Shown piece by piece: positions 25,502 to 34,900 of a DNA stretch of 64,000 bases (positions are counted from its first letter, which is position 1; each line of letters starts with the position of its first letter). The DNA is from Nitrospirota bacterium (GTDB taxonomy: Bacteria > Nitrospirota > Thermodesulfovibrionia > UBA6902), in NCBI GenBank assembly GCA_016207885.1, contig JACQZE010000008.1, positions 1-64,000 of the forward strand, given 5' to 3'. The position numbers were made by a program, and so were the translations under genes. The notes under the pieces are model-generated. The model saw only the letters and a list, made by a program, of their open reading frames with translations, ran no database searches and was not told where the DNA came from.

Positions 25502-25588
25502 GGGCTGTATGAAGGTGTGTGATTGGTTTTCTTTAAGAGCATGTAACATCCGGCTGTGGTAAGATAAATATGGCAACTAAGGTTAAAA

Positions 25589-25774
25589 ATGAAAAAGACA
25601 AAAACACCCCAGAACATAGTCGAAAAGTGGCGGACAAGCCTGACACCGGAAGAGCGAAAGATGCGTTATCTGGAAAGCATTCCGAAACAGGTACACGCCT
25701 CAATGGCGTTCGAGGGCGAACCCGTAAGCCTAAAGATGCTGAAAGAATATCTGAAGAGTCTGAATCCTGTTTGA
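25589..25774 (+). CDS. Small conserved-looking protein of unknown function
   Basis: 61 residues, MKKTKTPQNIVEKWRTSLTP..., with SIPKQVHASMAFEGEPVSLKMLKEYLKSL. The charged, helical character and an AAGG 6 nt before the ATG support translation. The style resembles small antitoxin-like or Fic-associated proteins, but no partner toxin follows. The overlapping +1 frame (25570-25803) is longer but low-complexity and is considered a shadow. Confidence 0.5.
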   Translation: MKKTKTPQNIVEKWRTSLTPEERKMRYLESIPKQVHASMAFEGEPVSLKMLKEYLKSLNPV

Positions 25775-25848
25775 CAAAATCCCTCATCTCCCTTAATATT
25801 TAGTTCAGTCATTTCAATAGAGTAAATCTTTATTGCGAGTTATCCCTT

Positions 25849-26724
25849 ATGAATTTACAGGACTTGATTTTAAAACTTCAGTCATTCTGGTCTGAGCAGG
25901 GCTGTGTCATGCAGCAGCCGTATGATACAGAGGTCGGGGCAGGCACGTTCAACCCGGCGACATTCTTCCGTGTGCTCGGGCCTGAGCCGTGGAAGGCAGC
26001 GTATGTCGAGCCGTCGAGAAGGCCGACTGACGGCAGGTATGGCAAGAACCCGAACAGGCTTCAGCACTACTACCAGTTTCAGGTGATACTGAAACCCTCG
26101 CCGGATAACATTCAGGATATATATTTAAAGAGCCTTGCTGCAATGAAGATAGACCTCATTGACCACGACATACGTTTTGTTGAGGATGACTGGGAGTCGC
26201 CTACACTCGGCGCATGGGGGCTCGGCTGGGAGGTGTGGCTTGACGGAATGGAGATTACACAGTTCACATATTTTCAGCAGGTCGGTGGTATTGAACTTAA
26301 GCCTGTCTCGGTTGAGGTCACATACGGGCTTGAGCGCATAGCGATGTATTTGCAGGGCGTTGATAATGTATATGACCTGAAGTGGAACGATGATATCTCA
26401 TACGGCGATGTGCATCACCGCTCTGAGGTGGAGTTCTCAACCTACAACTTTGACGAGGCTGATATCGGCATGCACCTGAAGCTCTTTGAGATGTATGAGA
26501 AGGAATCCCTTGACATGATAAAGAAAGGCCTTGTGCTTCCTTCATATGACTGCTGCCTCAAGTGTTCTCATGTATTCAACATGCTTGATGCGCGCGGCGC
26601 GCTGAGCGTCACAGAAAGAACCAAGTATATCGGCAAAGTGAGGAACCTTGCCAAACGCTGCGCAGTAGGTTATCTGAAACAGCGCGAGGAGATGGAGTTC
26701 CCTCTCCTGAAAAAAGTTAAATAA
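25849..26724 (+). CDS. glyQ: Glycyl-tRNA synthetase alpha subunit
   Basis: Catalytic class II subunit of the bacterial alpha2beta2 glycyl-tRNA synthetase. [26 protein letters not shown] is the standard N-terminus; [39 protein letters not shown] and [12 protein letters not shown] hold the class II motifs. The length of 291 residues is normal. No clear Shine-Dalgarno precedes the ATG. glyS follows after 2 nt. Confidence 0.97.
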   Translation: MNLQDLILKLQSFWSEQGCVMQQPYDTEVGAGTFNPATFFRVLGPEPWKAAYVEPSRRPTDGRYGKNPNRLQHYYQFQVILKPSPDNIQDIYLKSLAAMKIDLIDHDIRFVEDDWESPTLGAWGLGWEVWLDGMEITQFTYFQQVGGIELKPVSVEVTYGLERIAMYLQGVDNVYDLKWNDDISYGDVHHRSEVEFSTYNFDEADIGMHLKLFEMYEKESLDMIKKGLVLPSYDCCLKCSHVFNMLDARGALSVTERTKYIGKVRNLAKRCAVGYLKQREEMEFPLLKKVK

Positions 26725-26726
26725 TT

Positions 26727-28763
26727 ATGAAACAGTTTTTACTTGAGATAGGCACTGAAGAGATACCTGCAAGGTTTATAAAAGGCGGCCTTGATTCGCT
26801 GAATACCGGCTTTATAAACTTCTTGACGCAGGAAGCCATAACTTATGGAAAGATAAAGTTATTTGCAACGCCTCGAAGGCTTGCGATAATTATAGACGAT
26901 GTGGCTGAAAAGCAGGATGACAGGGTGAAGGAGATGGTCGGCCCTCCAAAGAGCATAGCCTATGATAAAGACGGCGGGCTGACAAAGGCGGCTATCGGTT
27001 TTGCAAAGTCAGCAGGCATCGATGCTTCCGAACTCAAGGTTCTGAAGAATGAACGCGGCGAGTACCTTCAGGCTGTTGTTCAGGTTCCGGGGATGGATAC
27101 AAAGGATCTCTTTTCAAGGTCTCTTCCCGGCTTAATCACATCACTGTACTTCCCGAAGACCATGAGGTGGGCCGGTTACTCCACTAAGTTCGTAAGGCCT
27201 GTCCGCTGGATACTGGCGCTTATGGGAAGCGATGTCATACAGTTTGAGCTTGAGGGGATAAAGAGCAGCAATCTTACTCACGGCCATCGTTTCTCATCTC
27301 CGCAGCCGGTCAAGGTGGCTGACCCGTCTGCATACGCGTCTCTTCTTAACAGGAACAAGGTCATAGCTGATCTGCAGAAGAGGAAAGATATAATTGCCGC
27401 TGAGATAAAGAAGGTGGAGCAGGCTGAAGCGTGCATCGTTCACGAGGATGAGGAACTTCTTGATACGGTCGTATCTCTGGTTGAATACCCCACAGTCATT
27501 GTAGGTGAATTTGATAATGACTATCTGCTGCTTCCGAAAGAGCTTCCCATAACGGTCATGAGGACACACCAGAAGTATTTTTCCCTTGAAGACATGAACG
27601 GCAATCTCCTTCCGAAGTTCATCGTTGTCAGCAATTCTGTCTCTGACAATAAAGAGACTGTAAGAAAAGGCAATGAGCGTGTTATCAGGGCGAGGCTTGA
27701 GGACGCAAGGTTTTACTACAACGATGACCTTAAGAAGTCCTTATGGGAATCCAAGGATGAACTCAAGAATGTAACATTTCAGGAGGAGCTCGGGAGTATA
27801 TTTGACAAGCTTGAGAGGGTCTCATTCATATGCTCGTTCATCGCCGACAAACTGGACTTCAAGGATGAGGAAAAACTCCTGAGGGCGGCGATGCTCTCAA
27901 AGGCAGACCTTGTCTCCGGTGTTGTTGGCGAGTTCCCCGAGCTTCAGGGTTATATGGGGAAGGTGTACGCGATCAATTCCGGAGAAGATGAAGAAGTTGC
28001 ATCAGCTATATATGAGCACTACTTGCCGAGGTTTGCCGAGGACGCGCTTCCTTCATCCGACATTGGCAGCATCATCTCAATAGCGGACAAGGCGGACAAC
28101 ATAGCAGCATTCTTCTTTTTAGGCATGATACCAACAGGCTCGGAAGACCCTTTTGCTCTCAGGCGGCAGGCGGCAGGCATAATCAGGATACTTCAGGAGA
28201 GGGACTACCCGCTTACGCTTGAAAATATTATCGAGAACGCTCTCAAGAGCCTCGAGAGCCACACGCCGTCAATTAAGTCGCTCACTGAAAAGATACTTGT
28301 CTTTTTCAACCAGAGGCTTGAGGGGATACTCCTCTCTCAGGGATACAGCTATGACACTGTCAATGCCGTACTCTCGGTCAAGGGGCTGACCATGAAGGAG
28401 ATAAAAGAGAAGATGGATATCCTCTCCGTCATGCGTAAGGAAGCCGGTTTTGAAGGGCTTCTCACTTCAGCAAAGAGGGTCTATAACATTCTCGGCGAGA
28501 GCAAGGCAGGCGAGGTCAGGCAGGAGCTCTTTCTTGAAGAATCGGAAAAGGCGCTCTTTGATTCCGCCGACAGTCTTTGTAAGGAGATGGACGGGAATGA
28601 CTTTTCCGGGCTGTTCATGCTTCAGGAGCCTGTCAATACCTTTTTTGACAAGGTGCTTGTGATGGACAAGGACGCTGCCGTAAAGGCCAACAGGCTTGCT
28701 CTGCTTTCCAAAGTAAAAAGCATTTTTGATACGCTCGCGGACTTCTCAAAGATAGTGCAGTAA
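26727..28763 (+). CDS. glyS: Glycyl-tRNA synthetase beta subunit
   Basis: tRNA-binding beta subunit, 678 residues. It starts FLLEIGTEEIPARFI; other family blocks are YFPKTMRW, FVRPVRWILAL, LVEYPTVIVGEF, RTHQKYFSLED and a C-terminal helical anticodon-binding region (DPFALRRQAAGIIRIL). It is co-transcribed with glyQ and nearly contiguous. Confidence 0.97.
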   Translation: MKQFLLEIGTEEIPARFIKGGLDSLNTGFINFLTQEAITYGKIKLFATPRRLAIIIDDVAEKQDDRVKEMVGPPKSIAYDKDGGLTKAAIGFAKSAGIDASELKVLKNERGEYLQAVVQVPGMDTKDLFSRSLPGLITSLYFPKTMRWAGYSTKFVRPVRWILALMGSDVIQFELEGIKSSNLTHGHRFSSPQPVKVADPSAYASLLNRNKVIADLQKRKDIIAAEIKKVEQAEACIVHEDEELLDTVVSLVEYPTVIVGEFDNDYLLLPKELPITVMRTHQKYFSLEDMNGNLLPKFIVVSNSVSDNKETVRKGNERVIRARLEDARFYYNDDLKKSLWESKDELKNVTFQEELGSIFDKLERVSFICSFIADKLDFKDEEKLLRAAMLSKADLVSGVVGEFPELQGYMGKVYAINSGEDEEVASAIYEHYLPRFAEDALPSSDIGSIISIADKADNIAAFFFLGMIPTGSEDPFALRRQAAGIIRILQERDYPLTLENIIENALKSLESHTPSIKSLTEKILVFFNQRLEGILLSQGYSYDTVNAVLSVKGLTMKEIKEKMDILSVMRKEAGFEGLLTSAKRVYNILGESKAGEVRQELFLEESEKALFDSADSLCKEMDGNDFSGLFMLQEPVNTFFDKVLVMDKDAAVKANRLALLSKVKSIFDTLADFSKIVQ

Positions 28764-28933
28764 TATAATAGTAACTGCCAGGTATCAAAATATTTTCTTA
28801 TTAAGCCATTAATTCCCCTGTTCTATTGATTTTTTCGGGATTTTTGATTCCTGATATGCTAAAATAATCAACTTTTCGTCATTGAAATCCAGACATAAAT
28901 TAATTCTTAACTTTTTCGCCTCAGGTGAACCTG

Positions 28934-28949
28934 CCTGTCGGCAGACAGG
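28934..28949. repeat. Short hairpin repeat CCTGTC-GGCA-GACAGG
   Basis: A perfect 6-bp stem with a GGCA loop in the 243-bp gap before ppdK. This unit recurs in many genomes as a small dispersed palindrome. No T-run follows. Apart from it the gap 28764-29006 is AT-rich and shows no gene. Confidence 0.5.
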
Positions 28950-29006
28950 TCAGCCGGGGCTGATAAGTTTCAACTTTAAAATATCTTTAATAGGAGGAGT
29001 TTTAGA

Positions 29007-31733
29007 ATGGCTAAGAAATATGTCTATTTTTTCGGTGCCGGAAAGGCTGACGGCAAGTCTGAGATGAAGAACCTGCTTGGAGGCAAGGGCGCTAACCTCG
29101 CTGAGATGGCAGGCCATCCAAAACTTAAACTTCCTGTCCCGCCGGGATTCACCATCACCACAGAGGTCTGCACAGAGTATTACAAAAATAACCGCAAGTA
29201 TCCGAAGGAACTTCAGGGAGAGGTTGACAAGGCTATCTCCATGGTCGAGAAGATCATAGGCAAGAAGTTCGGTGACGTTGAAGACCCGCTGCTTTTTTCA
29301 GTCCGCTCAGGTGCAAGGAGCTCTATGCCGGGCATGATGGAGACGGTGCTTAACTGCGGGCTTACTTCAAAGACGATACCGGGGCTTATCAGAAAGACCG
29401 GCAACCCGCGCTTTGTATATGATTCATACAGAAGGCTCATGATGATGTACTCGGATGTTGTTATGGAGAAGGCAGCCGGAATAGAGCCGCAGGATGGACA
29501 CGGCATACGCCACAAGCTCGAATCAGCGCTTGAGAGTATGAAGAAGGCGAAGGGCTACAAGAGCGATATTGACCTTTCCGTGCTTGACCTCAGGAAGCTG
29601 TGCGAAGAGTACAAGGTGATAATAAAAAAGACACTGAAGAAGGATTTTCCCGATGATCCGCACAAACAGCTTTGGGGAGGTATCAGCGCTGTATTTCAGT
29701 CATGGATGGGAAAGCGTGCGGTTTCATACAGAAAGATAGAGAAGCTTCCGGACTGGTGGGGCACTGCTGTGAACGTTCAGGCCATGGTCTTTGGAAATAC
29801 AGGAGACAACTCTGCCACAGGAGTTGCCTTTACGCGTAACCCGGCAACAGGAGAGAACATGTTCTTCGGCGAGTGGCTTCCGAATGCGCAGGGCGAGGAT
29901 GTTGTTGCCGGCCTGAGGACTCCAAATCCTGTCAACAAGTCAGGCAAGACAGATGACACCAGGCACCTGCCTTCTCTTGAAGAGGCTATGCCCAAGCTGT
30001 ACAAAGAGCTGTACGGGTACCAGAAGAGGCTTGAGAATCACTATAAGGATATGCAGGACATAGAGTTCACTATAGAGGACGGCAGGCTCTGGATGCTTCA
30101 GACAAGGGTGGGCAAGCGTAACGGACAGGCTGCCATCCGCATGGCGGTTGAGATGGCAAAGCAGAAGCTCATCACAAAAGAGACGGCGATATTAAGGGTC
30201 AGGCCGGACCAGATAGACGAACTACTCCATCCGAGCGTTGACCCCGCGGCAGAGAAGAAGGCTGTAGGGCTCGGCAAGGGGCTACCCGCAGGGCCGGGAG
30301 GCGCGAGGGGAAGGGTTGTTCTAACAGCTGACGAGGCAGAGGCATGGGCAAAGAAGGGTGAGAAGGTCATACTCGTAAGGACCGAGACCTCTCCTGAAGA
30401 TGTGCACGGCATGCACGCAGCCGAGGCTATACTCACCGCAAAGGGCGGAATGACAAGCCATGCGGCGCTCGTTGCGCGCGGTTGGGGCAAGTGCTGCATA
30501 GTCGGATGCTCAGAGCTTCAGATAGACCTCAAGTCAAAGAAGATAAATGTGAACGGCAGGACGATAAAGCAGGGCGACTGGATAACACTTAACGGTACAA
30601 AGGGAAGGGTATATGAGGGAAGCCTCGCGCTTCTGCCTGCGGATCCCGAGCACAATAAATGGTATAAAGAGCTCATGACATGGGCTGACAATATCAGGTT
30701 CATAAAGGTCAGGACGAATGCTGAATCACCGGCAGATGCAGAGGCAGCGGTAAAGTTCGGCGCTGAGGGCATAGGCCTCTGCAGGACAGAGCACATGTTC
30801 TTCGGGCCTGACAGGATAAAGGCTGTTCGTGAGATGATCCTCTCTGATACGCTTGAGGGGAGGCAGAAGGCGCTTGCAAAGCTCCTGCCGTTCCAGAAGA
30901 AGGACTTCCTCGGCATATTCAAGGCTATGGCAGGAAAGCCTGTCACAATAAGGCTGCTGGATCCGCCGCTCCACGAGTTTCTCCCGCATACAGACGATGA
31001 ACTGAAGTCACTCGCAAAGAGCATGAATGTGGACTTCAAGGATCTGAAGGCAAAGAATGAATCACTGCATGAGTTCAATCCTATGCTCGGGCACAGGGGA
31101 TGCCGCCTCGGAGTCACCTTCCCTGAGATATACGCGATGCAGGCAAGGGCTATCATGGAGGCCGCATGCGAGTTAAAGCGGAAGAAGGTAAATGTAATCC
31201 CTGAGATAATGATACCGCTTGTAGGGCATGTAAAAGAGCTTGAGTTAATGAAGAAGGTCGTGGTTGACGCAGTGACCGAGGCGCAGGCCAAGGCTAAGGT
31301 GAAGGTTCAATATCTGGTAGGCACGATGATAGAGCTTCCCCGCGCATGCGTCACATCAGATGAGATAGCAGAGGTGGCTGACTTCTACTCATTCGGGACT
31401 AACGACCTTACGCAGACCGTCTTCGGGCTTTCCCGTGATGATGCCGGAAGGTTCCTTCCTCAGTATGTGGAGCAGGGCATACTCGCAGAAGACCCGTTCG
31501 TATCCATTGATGTGGACGGTGTCGGCCCGCTTATGAAGACCGCTGTTGAACTTGGCAGGGGGGTCAAGAAGAATCTTAAGCTCGGCATCTGCGGAGAGCA
31601 CGGCGGAGAGCCGAAGTCTGTGGAGTTCTGCCACAACATAGGGCTTGATTATGTAAGCTGCTCGCCATTCCGTGTGCCTATCGCGAGGTTTGCTGCTGCT
31701 CAGGCTCAGTTGAGGAATAAGAGAACGAAGTAA
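29007..31733 (+). CDS. ppdK: Pyruvate, phosphate dikinase
   Basis: Interconverts pyruvate + ATP + Pi and PEP + AMP + PPi. Domains in order: N-terminal nucleotide-binding part (LLGGKGANLAEMAG, VPPGFTITTE, SVRSGARSSMPGMMETVLN), the phosphohistidine swivel domain with TAKGGMTSHAALVARGWGK (catalytic His), and a C-terminal PEP/pyruvate barrel (GLCRTEHMFF, IPLVGHVKEL, SFGTNDLTQ, GICGEHGG). The length of 908 residues is normal. AGGAGG precedes the ATG. With pckG it points to flexible PEP/pyruvate metabolism. Confidence 0.98.
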   Translation: MAKKYVYFFGAGKADGKSEMKNLLGGKGANLAEMAGHPKLKLPVPPGFTITTEVCTEYYKNNRKYPKELQGEVDKAISMVEKIIGKKFGDVEDPLLFSVRSGARSSMPGMMETVLNCGLTSKTIPGLIRKTGNPRFVYDSYRRLMMMYSDVVMEKAAGIEPQDGHGIRHKLESALESMKKAKGYKSDIDLSVLDLRKLCEEYKVIIKKTLKKDFPDDPHKQLWGGISAVFQSWMGKRAVSYRKIEKLPDWWGTAVNVQAMVFGNTGDNSATGVAFTRNPATGENMFFGEWLPNAQGEDVVAGLRTPNPVNKSGKTDDTRHLPSLEEAMPKLYKELYGYQKRLENHYKDMQDIEFTIEDGRLWMLQTRVGKRNGQAAIRMAVEMAKQKLITKETAILRVRPDQIDELLHPSVDPAAEKKAVGLGKGLPAGPGGARGRVVLTADEAEAWAKKGEKVILVRTETSPEDVHGMHAAEAILTAKGGMTSHAALVARGWGKCCIVGCSELQIDLKSKKINVNGRTIKQGDWITLNGTKGRVYEGSLALLPADPEHNKWYKELMTWADNIRFIKVRTNAESPADAEAAVKFGAEGIGLCRTEHMFFGPDRIKAVREMILSDTLEGRQKALAKLLPFQKKDFLGIFKAMAGKPVTIRLLDPPLHEFLPHTDDELKSLAKSMNVDFKDLKAKNESLHEFNPMLGHRGCRLGVTFPEIYAMQARAIMEAACELKRKKVNVIPEIMIPLVGHVKELELMKKVVVDAVTEAQAKAKVKVQYLVGTMIELPRACVTSDEIAEVADFYSFGTNDLTQTVFGLSRDDAGRFLPQYVEQGILAEDPFVSIDVDGVGPLMKTAVELGRGVKKNLKLGICGEHGGEPKSVEFCHNIGLDYVSCSPFRVPIARFAAAQAQLRNKRTK

Positions 31734-31752
31734 GTTGTTCAGATATTAACTT

Positions 31753-31790
31753 AAAAGCGGTCTTGGCAACAGGGCCGCTTTTTTTATTTT
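31753..31790 (+). terminator. Terminator after ppdK
   Basis: AAAGCGG pairs with CCGCTTT (31775-31781) around a short loop, followed by a run of T. Confidence 0.85.
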
Positions 31791-31828
31791 CTGATTTCCT
31801 GTTTCATATATAATAATGGCAGGACTAT

Positions 31829-32305
31829 ATGGAATTTAAGAGCAAAACACAAAAGAAGAAAGAGGCGCTCTCTTTGCAAAAGCTCGGTGAGAAGCTCGTA
31901 AAGCTCTCAGCCGAGCAGATCAGTTATATAGATATGCCTAAGGAGATACTTGAGGCTGTTACCTTTGCAAAAAAAATAAGAAGCCACGGCGCCCTTAAAA
32001 GGCAGATGCAGTATATAGGAACGCTGATGCGGAATGTCGATTCCGGCCCTATTGAGGAGGCGGTTTCTAAAATAGAGGCCGGAACCATGCAGAATACCGA
32101 GGCGTTCAAAGAGACAGAGAGATTGCGTGAAGAGCTTATAGGCGGCAACGATGCGCTCATGGAAGAGATATTGATAAAATTACCCGAAGCCGAATGTGGC
32201 CAATTCATAAAGCTTGTCAGGTCCGCCAGAAATGAGATATTAAGTTATAAACCTCCGCGCGCATCACGCGCATTATTTCGTTATCTGAAAAATCTCAGCG
32301 CTTAA
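31829..32305 (+). CDS. darP: DarP/YjgA-like ribosome-associated protein (DUF615)
   Basis: 158 residues, highly charged and helical. The N-terminal KSKTQKKKEALSLQKLGEKLV and RSHGALKRQMQYIGTLMR match the DUF615 family, which assists late 50S subunit assembly in proteobacteria. The middle part, ERLREELIGGNDALMEEI, corresponds to the family's WRDRLL-like region in weaker form. Next to a DEAD-box RNA helicase on the same strand, fitting a ribosome-assembly context. Confidence 0.78.
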   Translation: MEFKSKTQKKKEALSLQKLGEKLVKLSAEQISYIDMPKEILEAVTFAKKIRSHGALKRQMQYIGTLMRNVDSGPIEEAVSKIEAGTMQNTEAFKETERLREELIGGNDALMEEILIKLPEAECGQFIKLVRSARNEILSYKPPRASRALFRYLKNLSA

Positions 32306-32358
32306 AGAATGACAGCGGAGCTTTATTGATTCAGCCTCCTTAATGTATAGTATTAGTA

Positions 32359-33702
32359 GTGAAATTCGAAGAGCTTAACATCCCCGAAAAGGTCATGCAG
32401 GGAATCAGGGCGGCAGGGTTTACAGAATGTACTCCTGTGCAGGCGATGACACTCCCCGATGCGCTGTCAGGCGCGGACATTGCCGCACAGGCACAGACCG
32501 GCACCGGAAAGACTGCGGCATTTCTTATCGCAATATTCTCGCGGATGCTTAATAAGCCCAGGCCGGAACGCGGCCTCTCACCCCGCGCACTCATTATAGC
32601 TCCTACCAGGGAACTCGTAGTTCAGATATCCAATGAGGCGAAACTGCTGGGCGGTTCCGCAGGATTCACTATACTGCCTGTCTTCGGCGGCATCGATTAT
32701 ATGAAGCAGCGCGAGGAGATATCAAAGGGTGTTGACGTTCTCATAGGAACGCCCGGCAGGCTGATAGATTATTTAAAGCAGAAGGCCTACAGCCTGAAGA
32801 AGACGGAGTTCCTCGTGATCGATGAGGCAGACAGGATGTTCAATATGGGATTCATCGCGGACATTCGTTTTCTCCTCAGGAGGATGGCGCCTTATGACCA
32901 GCGGCAGTCGATGCTCTTTTCCGCCACGCTTTCACACAGGGTACATGAACTGTGCTATGAACACATGAACATGCCCAAGCAGTTCTCGCTCACGCCCGAA
33001 CAGGTGACAGTGAAGCAGATAGAGCAGAGGCTCTATCACGTCGGTTCATCAGAGAAGTTCGGCCTTCTTCTCGGAATCCTCAAAAATGAACCTGCCGGCC
33101 GTTACCTTATCTTCTGCAACACCAGGGCTGCGACTGAGAGGCTTGACCGACTCCTGAACGCCAATGGCTTTGCAGCTGCTTCTATAACAGGAAACCTGGA
33201 CCAGAATAAGCGCATGAAGGTGCTCTCCCTTTTTAAAGGCGGCACGCTGCCGATACTCATAGCCACGGATGTGGCGAGCCGGGGCATACATATTGAAGAT
33301 GTGACTCACGTAATCAACTACGATCTGCCTCAGGATCCTGAGGACTATGTACACCGTATTGGCAGGACAGCCCGTGCCGGTGCCGAAGGAAAGGCGATAA
33401 GCCTTGCATGCGATGAATATGTATATTCACTTCATGATATAGAGGCGTATATCAAACAGAACATACCTGTGACGCAGATCACCGATGAGATGATAGTTAC
33501 AGGTTATCGCAGGAGGTCGGCGGTGCCGGCCGGCAAAGAATCAGCTCCGGCGAAGCAGCGCCACGCTGCAGGCCCTAAAAAATTAGCGGCAGGGCAGGGG
33601 CCGCACAGAAGAGAAAGACATCCTCAAAAGTCAGGTTCCGGGCGCACTGAGAGAAGAAAGGCCTTTAATAAACCTGCCGGCCGGCCTTCAACAAAGAGCT
33701 GA
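32359..33702 (+). CDS. rhlE: DEAD-box RNA helicase, RhlE type
   Basis: ATP-dependent RNA helicase. Motifs in order: TPVQ (Q motif), AQTGTGKT (I), PTRELVVQI (Ia), GTPGR (Ib), DEAD (II), SAT (III), FCNTRAATERL (IV), ATDVASRGIH (V), HRIGRTARAG (VI). A basic, low-complexity C-terminal tail of about 65 residues should bind RNA. The start is GTG at 32359; no Shine-Dalgarno is seen, and TATAGT lies 7 nt before it, so the mRNA may be leaderless. Confidence 0.94.
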   Translation: MKFEELNIPEKVMQGIRAAGFTECTPVQAMTLPDALSGADIAAQAQTGTGKTAAFLIAIFSRMLNKPRPERGLSPRALIIAPTRELVVQISNEAKLLGGSAGFTILPVFGGIDYMKQREEISKGVDVLIGTPGRLIDYLKQKAYSLKKTEFLVIDEADRMFNMGFIADIRFLLRRMAPYDQRQSMLFSATLSHRVHELCYEHMNMPKQFSLTPEQVTVKQIEQRLYHVGSSEKFGLLLGILKNEPAGRYLIFCNTRAATERLDRLLNANGFAAASITGNLDQNKRMKVLSLFKGGTLPILIATDVASRGIHIEDVTHVINYDLPQDPEDYVHRIGRTARAGAEGKAISLACDEYVYSLHDIEAYIKQNIPVTQITDEMIVTGYRRRSAVPAGKESAPAKQRHAAGPKKLAAGQGPHRRERHPQKSGSGRTERRKAFNKPAGRPSTKS

Positions 33703-33844
33703 TCTGATCTTGCCTATTTGCCCGCATGCGCATATCTCTGCTGCTTCACATTTTTTTTCAGGATATGTTAATATCTCCACACATTTTCTGAAAAAATATA
33801 TTTTATTCAAAAATAAAAAAATAATGGCTGGGAGAGTATGAGTG

Positions 33845-34063
33845 ATGGGAAAGATGAAACGTTCTAAAAATAAACAATTCACAGACGCTGATATTGATCA
33901 ATTTTGCCAGAGCGTAGAAGAGATACTGGTTAAGATCAAGGACAAGAACAGCACTAAAAAAGGCAAGAAAGTGAAGGTTAAAGACCTGCTGATCTCAGAA
34001 GTAGATATCGACGATGATATTGTTTCCTTAGATGATGATGACCTGCTGAGCTTCCATGATTAA
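33845..34063 (+). CDS. Small bipolar protein, paralogue of 41506-41730
   Basis: 72 residues, not recognised. The N-terminal half is basic (MGKMKRSKNKQFTDADIDQFCQSVEEIL), a KKGKKVKVKDLL segment follows, and the C-terminus is acidic (IDDDIVSLDDDDLLSF) ending LSFHD. A paralogue 7.5 kb away keeps the same layout with about half identical residues. It starts at ATG 33845, about 10 nt after GGGAGAG, and overlaps the convergent SUI1 gene by 4 nt. Nearby RNA-related genes suggest a role in RNA or translation, unproven. Confidence 0.75.
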   Translation: MGKMKRSKNKQFTDADIDQFCQSVEEILVKIKDKNSTKKGKKVKVKDLLISEVDIDDDIVSLDDDDLLSFHD

Positions 34064-34398
34064 CCTGCGCGTTTAGTCCTGTACCCCATCTTTTCAAGCA
34101 CCTGTATCAGTATACCGCAGTGGTCGCCCTGGATCTCCAGTGATGTATCCCTGACTGTGCCTCCTGTGCCGAGCTTTGCCTTAAGCTGTTTCAGGAGGGC
34201 TTCAATCTCCTGCTGCGGCATAATGAGTCCTTCTACAAGAGTTACCGACTTCCCGGCCCTTGCTTTCCGGTCAAGCCTGACGGTCAACTTTTGTTGCGCA
34301 GGCGGCAGGCTTGCAGACATACTCTTTTTTTCAGGCTTCTCTTTCCGCTGGATCGCCTGTTCAGTTGAGTAGACCAGTCTTGAATCTTTATCAGGCAT
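34060..34398 (-). CDS. yciH: SUI1/eIF1-like translation factor (YciH)
   Basis: 112 residues. The SUI1 fold spans about residue 35 to the end: LTVRLDRKARAGKSVTLVEGL, then KLGTGGTVRDTSLEIQGDHCGILIQVLEKMGYRTKR. The GTGGTV and QGDH blocks are diagnostic. YciH-type proteins bind the 30S subunit and influence initiation fidelity, mostly under stress. Confidence 0.92.
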   Translation of the reverse strand: MPDKDSRLVYSTEQAIQRKEKPEKKSMSASLPPAQQKLTVRLDRKARAGKSVTLVEGLIMPQQEIEALLKQLKAKLGTGGTVRDTSLEIQGDHCGILIQVLEKMGYRTKRAG

Positions 34399-34408
34399 AA
34401 TTACTATC

Positions 34409-34780
34409 TTATGAATATTTTATAGTAACTTCGTAGTTGATAACTGAGTCGCATGCTGAATTATGATTGCCTTCGCAACTCAGGTCTCCTTTAGACGTCT
34501 TGCTTTGATTGCTGATCATAGAGGTTATTACGTGAGAAAGGTCAAACCCACCTTCAACACAGTTATTGCTCAGGCAGTCAATATTGAAAAAAGCATAACT
34601 GGCGGGAGTGAAATTAACGACCCTGTTCAATGACTTGCTCAGATTTTTCTGATGATAGACCATGCTGATCTCGATCTTTTCAACTCCGGGGTAATGTTCA
34701 GCCACAGAGCCTTCATCGATCTTATGCTGCTGTCTTTCTCTCCTTGCCTCATTCTTTCTCTTAGTCATATTCATGTTCAT
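34409..34780 (-). CDS. Conserved-looking protein of unknown function with four cysteines
   Basis: About 124 residues starting MNMNMTKRKNEARRERQQ. The core KIEISMVYHQKNLSKSLNRVVNFTP leads to a cysteine-bearing region (DCLSNNCVEGGFDLS, GDLSCEGNHNSACDS) that could bind zinc, and ends INYEVTIKYS. Three in-frame ATGs (34780, 34774, 34768) follow GGAGG; 34774 has the best spacing. A strong terminator separates it from the signalling operon upstream. Function not known. Confidence 0.65.
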   Translation of the reverse strand: MNMNMTKRKNEARRERQQHKIDEGSVAEHYPGVEKIEISMVYHQKNLSKSLNRVVNFTPASYAFFNIDCLSNNCVEGGFDLSHVITSMISNQSKTSKGDLSCEGNHNSACDSVINYEVTIKYS

Positions 34781-34790
34781 CCCTCCAATA

Positions 34791-34823
34791 AAAAAGACCA
34801 CAAGGTCTGAAAGTCCTTGTGGT
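34791..34823 (-). terminator. Terminator of phosphorelay operon
   Basis: ACCACAAGG (34797-34805) pairs perfectly with CCTTGTGGT (34815-34823). On the minus strand a T-run follows, ending the operon at 34901-40493. TTTTC on the other side makes it weakly bidirectional. Confidence 0.88.
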
Positions 34824-34900
34824 TTTCAACAATTAAATCAGCTTCTAACCGTGATTTACTATAACATTTCAAGAGGTGTTTCGGCAATGCGGTGGAAACA

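Noticed and set aside
25570-25803. 77-codon frame overlapping the 61-codon gene
   Set aside because: It is low-complexity, rich in Lys, Arg, Ser and Glu without structure, and reads across the better supported frame.
28882-29067. Short frame before ppdK
   Set aside because: It runs through a hairpin repeat and into ppdK in another frame; the text looks like noise.
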